Shown here: in pieces, positions 24,865 to 34,045 of the stretch
How the letters are laid out: every line of letters starts with the position of its first letter
Position numbering within the stretch: the first letter of the stretch is position 1
Assembly: GCA_028705565.1 (NCBI GenBank)
Contig: JAQWDH010000008.1
Location: 1-49,843, forward strand
Source of the DNA: Patescibacteria group bacterium
Lineage (GTDB): Bacteria; Patescibacteriota; Patescibacteriia; Magasanikbacterales; GWA2-37-8
DNA: 49,843 bases
Direction: 5' to 3'
Translations under genes and position numbers: made by a program
Notes under the pieces: generated by a model
Told to the model about the DNA's origin: nothing
Seen by the model: only the letters and a program-made list of their open reading frames with translations
Database searches by the model: none

Positions 24865-24883
24865 GGAGAGACTGCGTCTCTCC
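24865..24883 (-). terminator. Intrinsic terminator after the small zinc-ribbon operon
   Basis: GGAGAGAC-TGC-GTCTCTCC, a perfect 8-bp stem (24865-24872 with 24876-24883). In the minus direction it is followed by TTTTTT. Ends the transcript of the genes at 24892-25354. Confidence 0.88.
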
Positions 24884-24891
24884 GATTTTCG

Positions 24892-24927
24892 CTATTTTTT
24901 TGACAACAGGAAATCTCTATTTTCCAT
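24892..24927 (-). CDS. Possible 11-residue microprotein
   Basis: Reads MENRDFLLSKK and stop. The ATG follows a perfect AAGGAGG with the normal spacing, stronger than the sites of many real genes here. It lies between the zinc-ribbon gene and the terminator of the same transcript. No function can be inferred; it could be a chance frame or a remnant of a longer gene. Confidence 0.3.
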   Translation of the reverse strand: MENRDFLLSKK

Positions 24928-24950
24928 TTTTATATCCTCCTTAAAAAATT

Positions 24951-25160
24951 TTATTTTTTTCTTGCAATGTCTTCTTTGTTATTTGTAAGAAACACTTCTG
25001 CCCCGCACCTCGGACAAAATATATAATATACCACGCCATTCATCCCGAGTTTGTATTTGATTTTTTCTTTGTCCTCATACTCCATTACAAAACGACAGGA
25101 ACAAAATGGACATTTTTTCTGTCCAAACGCTCTTGCTACTTTGTTTTCTAAAATTTTCAT
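24951..25160 (-). CDS. Small zinc-ribbon protein, 69 residues
   Basis: Two CxxC pairs, CPFC near residues 17-20 and CPRC near 49-52, make a zinc-ribbon fold around a strand-rich centre (GMNGVVYYIF). The N-terminus is basic and the tail reads EDIARKK. Start overlaps the stop of the upstream gene by 4 bases, with GGGGAGG upstream. It probably binds nucleic acid or protein; no specific family recognised. Confidence 0.7.
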   Translation of the reverse strand: MKILENKVARAFGQKKCPFCSCRFVMEYEDKEKIKYKLGMNGVVYYIFCPRCGAEVFLTNNKEDIARKK

Positions 25161-25354
25161 CGCATTTCCTCCCCTTCATTCATTTTCCAAAAAACATCCG
25201 GCGGTATTAACAACGGACATTCTTCGTTGTTACAAAAATTTTTTTCTTGTTTTTTACTGTCTGTGTCTGCGTATAATATCCAAAAACTTACAAAAACCAA
25301 CGCCACAAACATCAACAATATTATTAATAACGCTATTTTTTCCTTTTTTTTCAT
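25157..25354 (-). CDS. Small single-span membrane protein, 65 residues
   Basis: MKKKEKIA followed by a hydrophobic helix (about 8-28, LLIILLMFVALVFVSFWILY), then a polar outer tail of about 37 residues with two cysteines in CNNEEC that could pair or bind a metal. A TAAGGAG ribosome-binding site precedes the start. It leads a small operon with the zinc-ribbon gene. Function unknown. Confidence 0.65.
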   Translation of the reverse strand: MKKKEKIALLIILLMFVALVFVSFWILYADTDSKKQEKNFCNNEECPLLIPPDVFWKMNEGEEMR

Positions 25355-25389
25355 CGTCTTCTCCTTAAAATGTCAAGGTTCCAAATATA

Positions 25390-25418
25390 AATTTAACACT
25401 CAATCTTAAAAAAGTCAA
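25390..25418 (-). promoter_or_regulatory. Promoter of the small-protein operon
   Basis: Minus strand: -35 TTGACT (25413-25418), 17-base spacer, -10 TAAATT (25390-25395), about 36 bases upstream of the first ATG. Confidence 0.6.
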
Positions 25419-25442
25419 CGGTTTTCTTATGACTGTCTTCTG

Positions 25443-27872
25443 TTATTTTTTATGATTTCCGACTATTTTTATCATTTCCACCCAAAATATGGAAGCAAGC
25501 CCGACAAACAAAACCAAAAGCCAATAAACGGGCTTAAGAGGAACGGTGCCGAGCGCTTTGTTTAAAAACGGCGAATATACCGCCACAAAAATCAAAACAA
25601 ACCCATAAGCCACGCCTCCGAACAAAAATTTGTTTTTAAAAAAATTTTCCATGTGAAAAATGGATTTTTTCAAATTTTTAAAAGCGAAAACAAAAATCAA
25701 ACTAACCGAACCGGCGGACGCGAAAACAATGGTGCGCGCCAAAAATAAATCTCCGACTTTTTCGTAGAAATACCAAAAAAACAAAAGGCACAACGCTCCG
25801 GTGCTCAAACTTACGGTGAATATCAAATATTTCATATACTTGTCCAAAATCGGTTCTTTTTTTATGTCCCTCGGTTTTTCTTCCATCAGTCCGTTTTCTT
25901 TCGGTTCAAAACCGAGCGAGACATCGGGCGGCCCGTCGCAAATCAAATTTATCCAAAGTATCTGCGCCACGGTCAAAGGCGCGGGCAGACGCAAAATCAA
26001 AGCTCCGAATATCAAAGATATTTCCTCAAATGAATTCGCTAAAACATATCCGGCAACTTTTTTAATATTGGAAAAAATAAGCCGACCCTCTTCGCAAGCC
26101 GCCACAATGGTGGAAAAATTATTATCCAAAAGAATTAAATCGCCGGCTTCTTTCGCCACATCCGTGCCATTGCCGACAACCACTCCGATATCGGCTTTTT
26201 TTAAAGCCGGCGCGTCATTGACTCCGTCTCCTGTCATAGCGACAATCTCGCCTTTTTCCTGCAAAACCCTGATTATTTTCATTTTCTGGCGCGGAGTCGT
26301 TCTTGTGAATAAAATTATTTTTCCAATAACCCTTTTTAATTCGCTGTCAGAAATTTTTTCCAATTCTTTTCCTTCCATCACATTTTCCGGCGAAATGTCA
26401 AAACCTAAATTTTTCGCCACTTTTTCCGCCGTGCGTCGGTAGTCCCCGGTCACAATTTTTATCTTTATGCCGGCCATTAAAGCCGACTTTATCGCCTCTT
26501 TTACACCCGGTCTTATCGGGTCTTCTATTCCGACTATTCCAAGCCAAATAAAATTTTCCTTTTCGCGAAAATCTCCTCCGTCTTCTTTACACGCGACGCC
26601 AAGCACCCTTAGCCCTTCGCTTCCCCATTTTTCAATTTTATCAATGATTTTTTCTTTTTCTTCTTTGGAAACGCGGCAAAAATCCAAAACAATTTCAGGA
26701 GCGCCCAAAATAAAAGCAGTATCTTTCTCGCCAAACTTATTCACGCTCATCATATATTTTTTTTCACTGTCAAACGGCTCTTCAAAAATTCTTTTGTGCG
26801 CGTCAAATATATTTTGCGGGTCAATATTTCCGTTTTCGCGCGCGTAATCCCAAAGCGAAATTTCCAAACCGCTTCTCTGCTCATTCGCCAATATCAAAGC
26901 CAACCGCGCTTTTTCAAAATCCAAAAATTCGGCGCGCGCGACTTTCATCACGCCTTCTGTCAATGTTCCGGTTTTGTCCGTGCAAATTACGGATGTTGAA
27001 CCGAGCGTTTCCATTGAAAGAAGCCGTTTTACCAATCCTTTTTTCTTCAAAACTCTGCGCATTCCGATCGCCAAAATAATTGTTATCGCCGCAGGCAAAC
27101 CCTCCGGTATTCCGGCGATTGACAAAACCACCGCCATTTTAAACATATTCCAAGTTTCTTGCCCGAATAAAATTCCAACCGCGAAAACAAAAACGCAAAT
27201 CGCCAAAATCAAAAGCGCCATGTATTTGATGAAAATTTCAAGTTTCAATTGCAATGGCGTTTTCGGTTCTTTAATTTCCGCCAAACTTTGGCTGATTTTT
27301 CCCATTTCTGTTTCATCGCCGATTTTTAAAACTTCCATAACACCGCGTCCGCCGACAATTGTCGTGCCCATAAAAACACTGTTTTTTTCTTTTTGCGCGG
27401 TTTTTTCAACCCCTTCCTCCTCGCCGGTTAAAATCGCTTCCTGCGCGACAAGATTTATTGATTCTATTATTTTTCCATCAGCCGGCAACTTGTCTCCGGC
27501 GCGCAAAGCGACAAAATCTCCTACAACTAATTCTTTCGCGTCAATTTCTTTCTTTTTACCGTCTCTTATTACGGTGGCTTTTGGAGATAAAATTTTTCTT
27601 AAAGCGACAAGCGTTTTTTGCGCCTTATATTCTTGAAAAAATCCGAAAATAGCGTTAAAAAAAGTAACAAACGAAATTAAAACGGCATCAATGTTTTCCT
27701 TAAAAATCAAAGAGATGCCCGCGACAGCGAGCAAAACGTAAACCAGCGGATTTTTAAACTGTCCCAAAAATATCAAAAACAAAGAAACTTTTTCTTTTCC
27801 TGATAAAATATTTTCGCCGTATTTTTTTCTTTTTTCCTCCGCGTCCGCTTCGGTTAAACCTTTGTAAGGCAT
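25443..27872 (-). CDS. P-type cation ATPase, probably Ca2+-transporting (P2 type)
   Basis: 809 residues. Actuator domain with AILTGEEEG (about 146-155), phosphorylation motif CTDKTGTLT (D299), nucleotide-binding domain, and hinge MTGDGVNDAPALKKADIGVV. Membrane residues expected for calcium are largely kept: IPEGLP in helix 4, NSFEE in helix 5 and NLICDGPPDVSLG in helix 6, where a Thr common in SERCA is replaced by Cys. It would pump Ca2+ (or possibly Mn2+) out of the cell with ATP. About ten membrane helices, standard layout. It is the last gene of a long minus-strand run beginning near gpsA. Confidence 0.9.
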   Translation of the reverse strand: MPYKGLTEADAEEKRKKYGENILSGKEKVSLFLIFLGQFKNPLVYVLLAVAGISLIFKENIDAVLISFVTFFNAIFGFFQEYKAQKTLVALRKILSPKATVIRDGKKKEIDAKELVVGDFVALRAGDKLPADGKIIESINLVAQEAILTGEEEGVEKTAQKEKNSVFMGTTIVGGRGVMEVLKIGDETEMGKISQSLAEIKEPKTPLQLKLEIFIKYMALLILAICVFVFAVGILFGQETWNMFKMAVVLSIAGIPEGLPAAITIILAIGMRRVLKKKGLVKRLLSMETLGSTSVICTDKTGTLTEGVMKVARAEFLDFEKARLALILANEQRSGLEISLWDYARENGNIDPQNIFDAHKRIFEEPFDSEKKYMMSVNKFGEKDTAFILGAPEIVLDFCRVSKEEKEKIIDKIEKWGSEGLRVLGVACKEDGGDFREKENFIWLGIVGIEDPIRPGVKEAIKSALMAGIKIKIVTGDYRRTAEKVAKNLGFDISPENVMEGKELEKISDSELKRVIGKIILFTRTTPRQKMKIIRVLQEKGEIVAMTGDGVNDAPALKKADIGVVVGNGTDVAKEAGDLILLDNNFSTIVAACEEGRLIFSNIKKVAGYVLANSFEEISLIFGALILRLPAPLTVAQILWINLICDGPPDVSLGFEPKENGLMEEKPRDIKKEPILDKYMKYLIFTVSLSTGALCLLFFWYFYEKVGDLFLARTIVFASAGSVSLIFVFAFKNLKKSIFHMENFFKNKFLFGGVAYGFVLIFVAVYSPFLNKALGTVPLKPVYWLLVLFVGLASIFWVEMIKIVGNHKK

Positions 27873-27878
27873 AAAAAA

Positions 27879-28343
27879 TTATTTGATTATTTCAATTTTG
27901 TCTCCTATTTTAAAACCGTTTTTTTCCGCGTAACCGGCAGGCAGTTCCAAAACGAGCGTTGATGGTAAACGCGAATAATATTTTATTAAATCTTTTTCTT
28001 CTTTACCCGGTTCAATCGGAACATTTTTCGCGAAATCAATAATTCCGGTTTCATCCGCCCACACGATATCCAAAGAAAATTTCATATCGCGCATCACGAT
28101 TGAATGCTGGCCTTTGTTCGCGAAAACAAAAAGCATTCCGCCATATTTTCCCAAATCTTTTTTTCCGCTTAATCCTTTAAATCGGTGCGCCGCCGTGTCA
28201 GCGACTAAAACCTTTATTTCTTTGCCGCCGATTTTTACAATCGTCTTCGGCCAATACGCGCCATACGCTCTCAAGCCAATCGCGGATAAAAAAAGCAAAA
28301 CCAAAAAAATAATTTCCCATTTTTTTAAAAACTTTTTTTTCAT
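27879..28343 (-). CDS. DUF192 family exported protein
   Basis: 154 residues. An N-terminal membrane anchor or signal (about 9-30, WEIIFLVLLFLSAIGLRAYGAYW) is followed by a DUF192 domain: KVLVADTAAHRFKGLSGKKDLGKYGGMLFVFANKGQHSIVMRDMKFSLDIVW (several short motifs) and LELPAGYAEKNGFKIGDKIEI. Function of the family is not established to my knowledge. Its start overlaps the stop of the upstream transferase gene by 4 bases, so translation is probably coupled. Confidence 0.9.
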   Translation of the reverse strand: MKKKFLKKWEIIFLVLLFLSAIGLRAYGAYWPKTIVKIGGKEIKVLVADTAAHRFKGLSGKKDLGKYGGMLFVFANKGQHSIVMRDMKFSLDIVWADETGIIDFAKNVPIEPGKEEKDLIKYYSRLPSTLVLELPAGYAEKNGFKIGDKIEIIK

Positions 28344-29380
28344 ATATTTTTAATTTTTTGTTTTTTTTCAATCCAAATTCCGAACACTAGCATTAAAAGT
28401 CCCAAAAAAATCAAAGCAAATAACTTTTGCGCGCTTTGAAAAAACAATGTGGTCGTTCCGAAAACGAAAGCGAAAGCATAAAGAGCGACAACGGTTTTCC
28501 GATGTCCAAACCCCAAATCAAGCAAACGGAAATGCAAATGTTCTCTGTCGCCTCTTCCAACAGGTTTGCCGCGCCTGAAACGCAGATAAACCACGCGCGC
28601 CAAATCAAAAATCGGAATCGCCATCACAAGCAACGCGGTAGCGATTTTTCCTCCGGCTATAACTGATAAAACGCCCAAAATAAAACCCAAAAACAAACCA
28701 CCTCCTTCGCCCAAAAATATCTTGGCCGGATAAAAATTAAATATCAAAAATCCCAAACAAGCTCCGGCAAAAATCAAAGCCAAAAGCGCCACATCCGGCT
28801 GATGCCAACGTTCACCGTTCGCGATAAAATAAATCATCAAAGCCCCAATGGCTGTTATACCGGTTGCCAATCCGTCAAGTCCGTCCAAAATTTTCACCGT
28901 GTAAATCATCCCTAAAATCCAAAAAAATACGATAATGTCCGCGAAAACCAACCAATTACCAAGACGGATAAAGTCCAAATAAAAAATTCCGCCAAATGGA
29001 TTTGTAATTTTTTCCAATCCTACTCCGCCGGCTATGACTATAAAAACCGCGAACGCGGACAATGCCAAACGAGGCAAAACCGGCAAAGAATATTTGTCGT
29101 CAAAATACCCGACCGCCATCAATATCAAACTACCGATAAAAACCCAAAATAATTTATCAACTGACAAATTGCGTCCGAATAAATTCGTAAAACAAAAAAT
29201 ATAACCTATCATTACCCAAAAAACCGAAAAAATCGCGATGCCGCCCAAAAGCGGAACTGGCCGTCCGTGCTTTTTCCGCTCATCGTCGGGCGTGTCAACT
29301 ATATTTAAAAACAACGCCAAACGGCGCGCGGCGAAGGTAAAAATTATTGATAAAATTATAGCGATGAAAAAATACAACAC
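28340..29380 (-). CDS. WecA/MraY-like polyprenyl-phosphate sugar transferase
   Basis: 346 residues, about ten membrane helices. Signature motifs of the polyprenyl-phosphate HexNAc-1-P transferase superfamily: KKHGRPVPLLGGIAIF, YFDDKYSLPVL, ILDGLDGLATGITAIGA, the PIFDLARV aspartate and HLHFRLLDLGFGHRK. It would transfer a sugar phosphate from a UDP-sugar to undecaprenyl phosphate, the first step of wall-polymer or glycan synthesis. WecA/TagO-like is more likely than MraY, because the motif style and the HLHFRL loop fit WecA, but I am not certain. It follows the Clp gene by 17 bases. Confidence 0.88.
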   Translation of the reverse strand: MLYFFIAIILSIIFTFAARRLALFLNIVDTPDDERKKHGRPVPLLGGIAIFSVFWVMIGYIFCFTNLFGRNLSVDKLFWVFIGSLILMAVGYFDDKYSLPVLPRLALSAFAVFIVIAGGVGLEKITNPFGGIFYLDFIRLGNWLVFADIIVFFWILGMIYTVKILDGLDGLATGITAIGALMIYFIANGERWHQPDVALLALIFAGACLGFLIFNFYPAKIFLGEGGGLFLGFILGVLSVIAGGKIATALLVMAIPIFDLARVVYLRFRRGKPVGRGDREHLHFRLLDLGFGHRKTVVALYAFAFVFGTTTLFFQSAQKLFALIFLGLLMLVFGIWIEKKQKIKNI

Positions 29381-29397
29381 AACTTTTTTTTAAAATC

Positions 29398-32193
29398 TTA
29401 ACTTTCTTTTATCGTAATTGTTCCGTTTTCGCCGACAATCACAGTGTCTCTCCTTTTTAATTTTCCGCTCAGCACCAATTCGGCCAATTTATTTTCCACG
29501 CGCTCTTGAATGGCGCGCCTCATTGGGCGCGCGCCAAATTCAGGGTCAAATCCGACATCAGCCAAAAACTCCAAAGCCGCGTCTTCCGCTTTTAATTCAA
29601 CGCCTTTGGCTTCCAAATCTTTCGCAACTTGTTTAAGCATCAGTCCGGCTATTATTTTAATTTCCGATCTGCCCAGCGGCTTGAATAAAACAATTCCGTC
29701 AAAACGATTTAAAAATTCCGGACGAAAATATTGTTTTAATTCACCGCGCAACAATCTTTCTTTTATGGCTTCTGACGAAATTCCGGCGCGCATCTGTTCT
29801 TGCACGAATGTTGTGCCGGCATTTGATGTGGCGATGATTATAGCATTTGTAAAATCAACAACACGACCGATGCTATCAGTCAACCGCCCGTCATCCATCA
29901 CCTGTAAAAATAAATTCAAAATGTCTTTATCCGCTTTTTCCAATTCATCCAAAAGCAAGAGGCAAAACGGATTATGGCGTATTGCTTCGGTTAAAATGCC
30001 GGTGCCTTTTTCGCCTGGCGCCCCAATCAGCCGATATACTCCAGATTTGTCCTGATATTCGCTCATATCCAAGCGCGTCATTCTGTTTTCTCCTCCGAAA
30101 TACACTTCCGCGATTGTTTTGGCAAGTTCGGTTTTACCGACTCCTGTCGGACCTAAAAATAAAAAGTTGGCTATCGGACGATTTTGAGAACGAATTTCCG
30201 CGCGCGCGCGGCGCAAAGCGTTGGCAACCAAACCCACTGCTTCGTCCTGTCCTATCACTCGTTTTCGCATTTCTTCTTCCAAAAGCAAAAGTTTGGCTGA
30301 TTCGTCAGCCGTAACCGAAGTGACCGGAATTTTTGTTTTTTCCGACACCACTTGCGATACCTCTTCGGCCGTAACCAAAGCATTCGCGCCTTTTTTGTTT
30401 CGTGTCAAAGCCGCCGCTTCAGACATTATTTCCAGCGCGCTCCCGGGTAAAGTTATGTCTTGAATGAATTTCAAAGAAAGCTTGACGGCTTTTTCCAAAG
30501 CATCGTAAGAAAAAAACACTTTTTGTTTATATTCGGAGTAACCGACTTTTGATTCCAAAACCTGGATCGCCTGATTTTCATCCATTTCTTTCACTTCAAT
30601 TTTTGTGAATGATCCGCCAATCGGCGAACCTGTGATGATTTGCGCGTACTCTTCCGTGTCAGTGGTCGCAAAAACCATAAAATCTCCTCTGTTTAAATTT
30701 TCAGCCAAAGCGTCAGCTATGCTCAAACCGCGTTCACCTCCTGTGGAAACTCCTGCAAGTTCATGAATGTCTTGAATAAAAAGAATAATATTGCGAGCCC
30801 GCGACGTTTCTCTTAAAATGTTCAGCAATCTTTCAACAGCGCCGGCTGGAGTTGTTCCTGAAAGAAGAGAAGAAACGCTTAAACGCACCAAACGTTTGTC
30901 AAAAAGCCTTTTTGGCACATCGCCTTCCACCATTTTTTGCGCGAGTCCCTCAATAATACTGCGTTTGCCGGAACCGCGGCTTCCAACAAAAATCACCCCA
31001 TGCCTTCCGCTATCCACGACGCGAAAAGCCTCGTTGATTTCGTTTTCTCGCGCCACGCATAAATCAAGATTTCCGAATTGCGCGAGTAAAGTCAAATCTT
31101 CGCTGAATTTATTCAAATACGGAGTTGCCACGGCTGTCATCGCTTTGTCCATTCCTTTTACAGACCGTCCTGCTCCCGCGCGTTGAATTTTTCTATATTG
31201 GCGATATAATCTTTCGCGTATGCGCGCCCACTCAACCGCGTTTAAAAGTTTTTGGCTGTCAACATTCAAATCATATAAAACTTCCTGAATTTCCGCGGAT
31301 TCTTCGGCTGCCGCAAGCAACAACTCCGTCACACTTACATAATCCTGACGCGCGGAAAACGCGTTTTCATATGCCTTAAAAATTACTTGCAAAGCGTCGT
31401 TGGAAAGCCGAGGCTCCGAATTTTTATCAATCAGTAAATTTCCGGAAATATTTTTTATCAAAACAGCCGCCAATTTTGTTTGGATAACGCGCGCTGGCAA
31501 GCCCAAGCGGAGAAAAACATTGCTTACTCTTCCGCGCGACAATAGAACGGAAAAAATATGCAACGGGGTCACCGTATTATGACGATTTTTATCCGCCATC
31601 GTAAAAGCCGCGCCGAGAACCGACAAAGATTCATCAGTGAACGCCTTTGCGATATTTATCTTTTTGGAGGGTGGCAATTTTAATACTTCATCCCAGTTTA
31701 AATTAACTGAAGAAATTTCTTTAATTGGTTCCCCTTCGCGCCGCAAATTATAATCGTGTTTCTCCGTCAAACCGGCGAACTCTCTGCCTCGCATCGTTCT
31801 ATACCAAAAATAACAAAAAGAAACAGCCCCGGCGTAAAATAGAAACACGGTTCCGTCGGAAAGATTTTTATAAAAATCAAACAAGCGGCGCGGATTTTCA
31901 GCGATTGACGCGAAAATGCCTGTTTGATAAATAAAAAATATAAACCACGCCCAAAAATTTACGCCCAAAAGAAACGAGGCGGCCAAACGGACTTTACTTG
32001 AAATTTTTCTTCCTTTTTCCAAAAGCAAATAATATCGCGTCAAAGGAAAATTCCAATACAACCACTTATTACGCGTAAAATAACCGACCGCCATTCCGCG
32101 GCACGAGCGGCATTTTTTCAAACCGAAAAAACCGATTGAGCGGCAGGTCGCGCAAGCGAGAATGTTCAACGGCGGTTTTTTAGCAAACAGCAT
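29398..32193 (-). CDS. Membrane-anchored Clp ATPase (two AAA+ domains)
   Basis: 931 residues. Unusual front: a CxxC-x10-CxxC zinc motif (C14, C17, C28, C31), then two membrane helices (about 68-90 and 115-131). A Clp N-type double repeat (about 185-330) follows. AAA+ domain 1 has Walker A GSRGSGKR (404-411) with a degenerate Walker B (ILFIQDIHEL). AAA+ domain 2 has GPTGVGKT (681-688), LLLLDELEKA and sensor IIIATSNAGTT. The C-terminal domain has GARPMRRAIQERVEN. No ClpB-type long coiled coil is visible. I see no VGF/IGF-type ClpP-binding loop after sensor 1, where ClpC and ClpA have it. It may therefore act as a membrane unfoldase without ClpP, or with another protease. It follows a small membrane protein by 11 bases. 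Confidence 0.9.
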   Translation of the reverse strand: MLFAKKPPLNILACATCRSIGFFGLKKCRSCRGMAVGYFTRNKWLYWNFPLTRYYLLLEKGRKISSKVRLAASFLLGVNFWAWFIFFIYQTGIFASIAENPRRLFDFYKNLSDGTVFLFYAGAVSFCYFWYRTMRGREFAGLTEKHDYNLRREGEPIKEISSVNLNWDEVLKLPPSKKINIAKAFTDESLSVLGAAFTMADKNRHNTVTPLHIFSVLLSRGRVSNVFLRLGLPARVIQTKLAAVLIKNISGNLLIDKNSEPRLSNDALQVIFKAYENAFSARQDYVSVTELLLAAAEESAEIQEVLYDLNVDSQKLLNAVEWARIRERLYRQYRKIQRAGAGRSVKGMDKAMTAVATPYLNKFSEDLTLLAQFGNLDLCVARENEINEAFRVVDSGRHGVIFVGSRGSGKRSIIEGLAQKMVEGDVPKRLFDKRLVRLSVSSLLSGTTPAGAVERLLNILRETSRARNIILFIQDIHELAGVSTGGERGLSIADALAENLNRGDFMVFATTDTEEYAQIITGSPIGGSFTKIEVKEMDENQAIQVLESKVGYSEYKQKVFFSYDALEKAVKLSLKFIQDITLPGSALEIMSEAAALTRNKKGANALVTAEEVSQVVSEKTKIPVTSVTADESAKLLLLEEEMRKRVIGQDEAVGLVANALRRARAEIRSQNRPIANFLFLGPTGVGKTELAKTIAEVYFGGENRMTRLDMSEYQDKSGVYRLIGAPGEKGTGILTEAIRHNPFCLLLLDELEKADKDILNLFLQVMDDGRLTDSIGRVVDFTNAIIIATSNAGTTFVQEQMRAGISSEAIKERLLRGELKQYFRPEFLNRFDGIVLFKPLGRSEIKIIAGLMLKQVAKDLEAKGVELKAEDAALEFLADVGFDPEFGARPMRRAIQERVENKLAELVLSGKLKRRDTVIVGENGTITIKES

Positions 32194-32204
32194 AAATCGC
32201 GAAA

Positions 32205-32558
32205 CTAAAAATTATAAACCGCGAACCCGTAAATTACGGCCGCCGGTATTGATACCCAAACCAAAAATAACGCAAAACAAACAGATGCCCAAAAAACCAA
32301 TGCCGCGGCGCGAATAATCACCTGAACCAAACGAATAAAAAAACTCACGATTCTGCCCTGCCAATCGTATTGTCCGTACATAGGCACAAAAATATTGCGA
32401 AGCCAAAGACCTGGCGCTAATTTTAAATTTCCGTAATTTAATAAATTCAAACACAAAATAGCGGCGCGTTTTGCGCCTTTGGTGTACCACCAAAAAGGAA
32501 AATAAATAAAATCCAAAAAAGCTTCCGCAAAAAGCTGTTGGAGAACCAAAACAAACAT
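32205..32558 (-). CDS. Small membrane protein upstream of the Clp gene, 117 residues
   Basis: Starts MFVLVLQQLFAEAF. Two or three hydrophobic segments (about 3-20, and a long block 70-113 with VIIRAAALVFWASVCFALFL). Between them are WLRNIFVPMYGQYDWQGRIV and YGNLKLAPGLW. Probably embedded in the membrane. Its position directly before the membrane-anchored Clp ATPase in one transcript suggests a partner or adaptor; that is inference. It has its own extended -10 promoter. Confidence 0.7.
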   Translation of the reverse strand: MFVLVLQQLFAEAFLDFIYFPFWWYTKGAKRAAILCLNLLNYGNLKLAPGLWLRNIFVPMYGQYDWQGRIVSFFIRLVQVIIRAAALVFWASVCFALFLVWVSIPAAVIYGFAVYNF

Positions 32559-32629
32559 ATTTCTTTCTTTATAAACTCGAACGATAAATAATTATTGAGG
32601 ATCTCTCGCTGTAAATTCTTTTCCTCTAT

Positions 32630-32638
32630 ATTATATCA
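32630..32638 (-). promoter_or_regulatory. Extended -10 promoter for the membrane protein/Clp unit
   Basis: Minus strand TGATATAAT (-10 hexamer 32630-32635). No strong -35 is visible. Start near 32623, about 65 bases before the ATG at 32558. Confidence 0.5.
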
Positions 32639-32691
32639 CGCGAAATGTTCAAAATAAAATACTTCCGCATTATCGGAATGTCGCGCGCCGA

Positions 32692-33987
32692 CTATTTATT
32701 CGCCCATTCGCCTGTCTGCCTGACCAACAGTTCCTTCGCGCGCAACGGTTCGGCCATCACTTCTTTAACTATTTTTTCCGCGCGCACGCTTTGCGAACCT
32801 TTTATCAAAACCACATCGCCTTTTTCCAATTTTTCCTGTAAAAATCTTCCGGCTGACGCGGAATCGGCAAAAGAAGCCACCTGGTGTTCCGCCAAACCAG
32901 CTTCTTTCGCGGCGATTGCCGTGTGCTTTGACGCCTCTCCGACAGTGATGAGAAAATCAATTTCAAGCTCAGCGACTTTAAAACCGATTTCACGATGAAT
33001 ATTTTCCGTTTCCAAACCGAGCTCAAGCATATCTCCAAGCACCGCGTAATGTTCCGCGCCTTCTTTCAATTTTATTTTTTTCAAAGTTTCCAAAGCCGAT
33101 TTTACGGCTTCAGGCGAAGAATTATACGTATCATCTATAATTAAAGTGTCTTTTATGCCTTTAATCAGTCTCATGTGGCCCGGCAAAGGCGTTAATTTTT
33201 TCAATGCCTCGGCGCCTTCCACCAAATTTATTCCAAACACGGAACCGACCGCCAAACCGGACAACGCCGCTGAAACCAACGGCAAAGAAACCGCGCCGGG
33301 CAAAAATACCGGCACAACGCTGCCTTTATGTTCAACCTTAAAATTCAACCCCGTCGTCCAACCTGTTTCCTCTTCTTCTATAAAATTCAAGTCCATGGCT
33401 TGAAAATCAGCTCCATTTTTTAAACCGTATGTTACTATTTCGGCTTTTGTGGCTGACGCGTTTTGCATTACCAATTCATTGTCAAAATTTAAAATCGCGA
33501 ATCCGTCGTGCGGCAATCTTGAAATTATGATTCTTTTTTCTTGCGCTATTCTTTTTATTGTTTTAAAAAATTCAGTATGCGCGTGAGAAATGCATGTCAA
33601 AACACCCACCTTGCATGGAGCTATGTCGGTAAGATACTGAATGTCTCCGGGTTTGTCAGCGCCCATTTCCAAAACCAAAATCTCCGGATAATTTTTATCT
33701 TTTGAAATTAAGAGCGAAAAACCTCTTATCACGGCTTTTATCCACCCAAAAATTGACCTTGCCGGAGTTTTTTCAATTCCAAGTATCGTGAGCGGAAGAC
33801 CTATTTCATTGTTGTAATTCTTAACACTGGCGCGCGCGTTAAAACGGCTTTTTAAAATAATCGTGATAGTTTCCTTTGTGGAAGTTTTTCCAACCGACCC
33901 CGTGATGCCGATAATTTCCGGGCGGTATTTTACGACAACCAATCTCGCCAAAACGCGCAGAATATAAACCATCGTGGATTTGAGCAT
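32692..33987 (-). CDS. murF: UDP-MurNAc-tripeptide ligase-like protein MurF
   Basis: 431 residues. Mur-ligase layout: ATP loop GITGSVGKTSTKETI, central domain NYNNEIGLPLTILGIE, LEMGADKPGDI, NFDNE, and a C-terminal domain DTLIIDDTYNSSPEAVKSALE with GDMLELG, all typical of MurF, which adds D-Ala-D-Ala to the wall precursor in the cytoplasm. The N-terminal domain before the ATP loop is short compared with E. coli MurF. It is grouped with a PBP gene and gpsA. Confidence 0.92.
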   Translation of the reverse strand: MLKSTMVYILRVLARLVVVKYRPEIIGITGSVGKTSTKETITIILKSRFNARASVKNYNNEIGLPLTILGIEKTPARSIFGWIKAVIRGFSLLISKDKNYPEILVLEMGADKPGDIQYLTDIAPCKVGVLTCISHAHTEFFKTIKRIAQEKRIIISRLPHDGFAILNFDNELVMQNASATKAEIVTYGLKNGADFQAMDLNFIEEEETGWTTGLNFKVEHKGSVVPVFLPGAVSLPLVSAALSGLAVGSVFGINLVEGAEALKKLTPLPGHMRLIKGIKDTLIIDDTYNSSPEAVKSALETLKKIKLKEGAEHYAVLGDMLELGLETENIHREIGFKVAELEIDFLITVGEASKHTAIAAKEAGLAEHQVASFADSASAGRFLQEKLEKGDVVLIKGSQSVRAEKIVKEVMAEPLRAKELLVRQTGEWANK

Positions 33988-34007
33988 AAAATAAAATTTT
34001 AATTATC

Positions 34008-34027
34008 ATTCCTGCGCAGACAGGAAT
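34008..34027. repeat. Short palindrome between the PBP gene and murF
   Basis: ATTCCTG (34008-34014), 6 bases, CAGGAAT (34021-34027). Followed in the minus direction by TGATAATTAAAA, so weak as a terminator. Resembles the small palindromic repeats at 16474 and 9238 in style but not in sequence. Confidence 0.4.
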
Positions 34028-34045
34028 CTTGTTTTAAATTTATTA

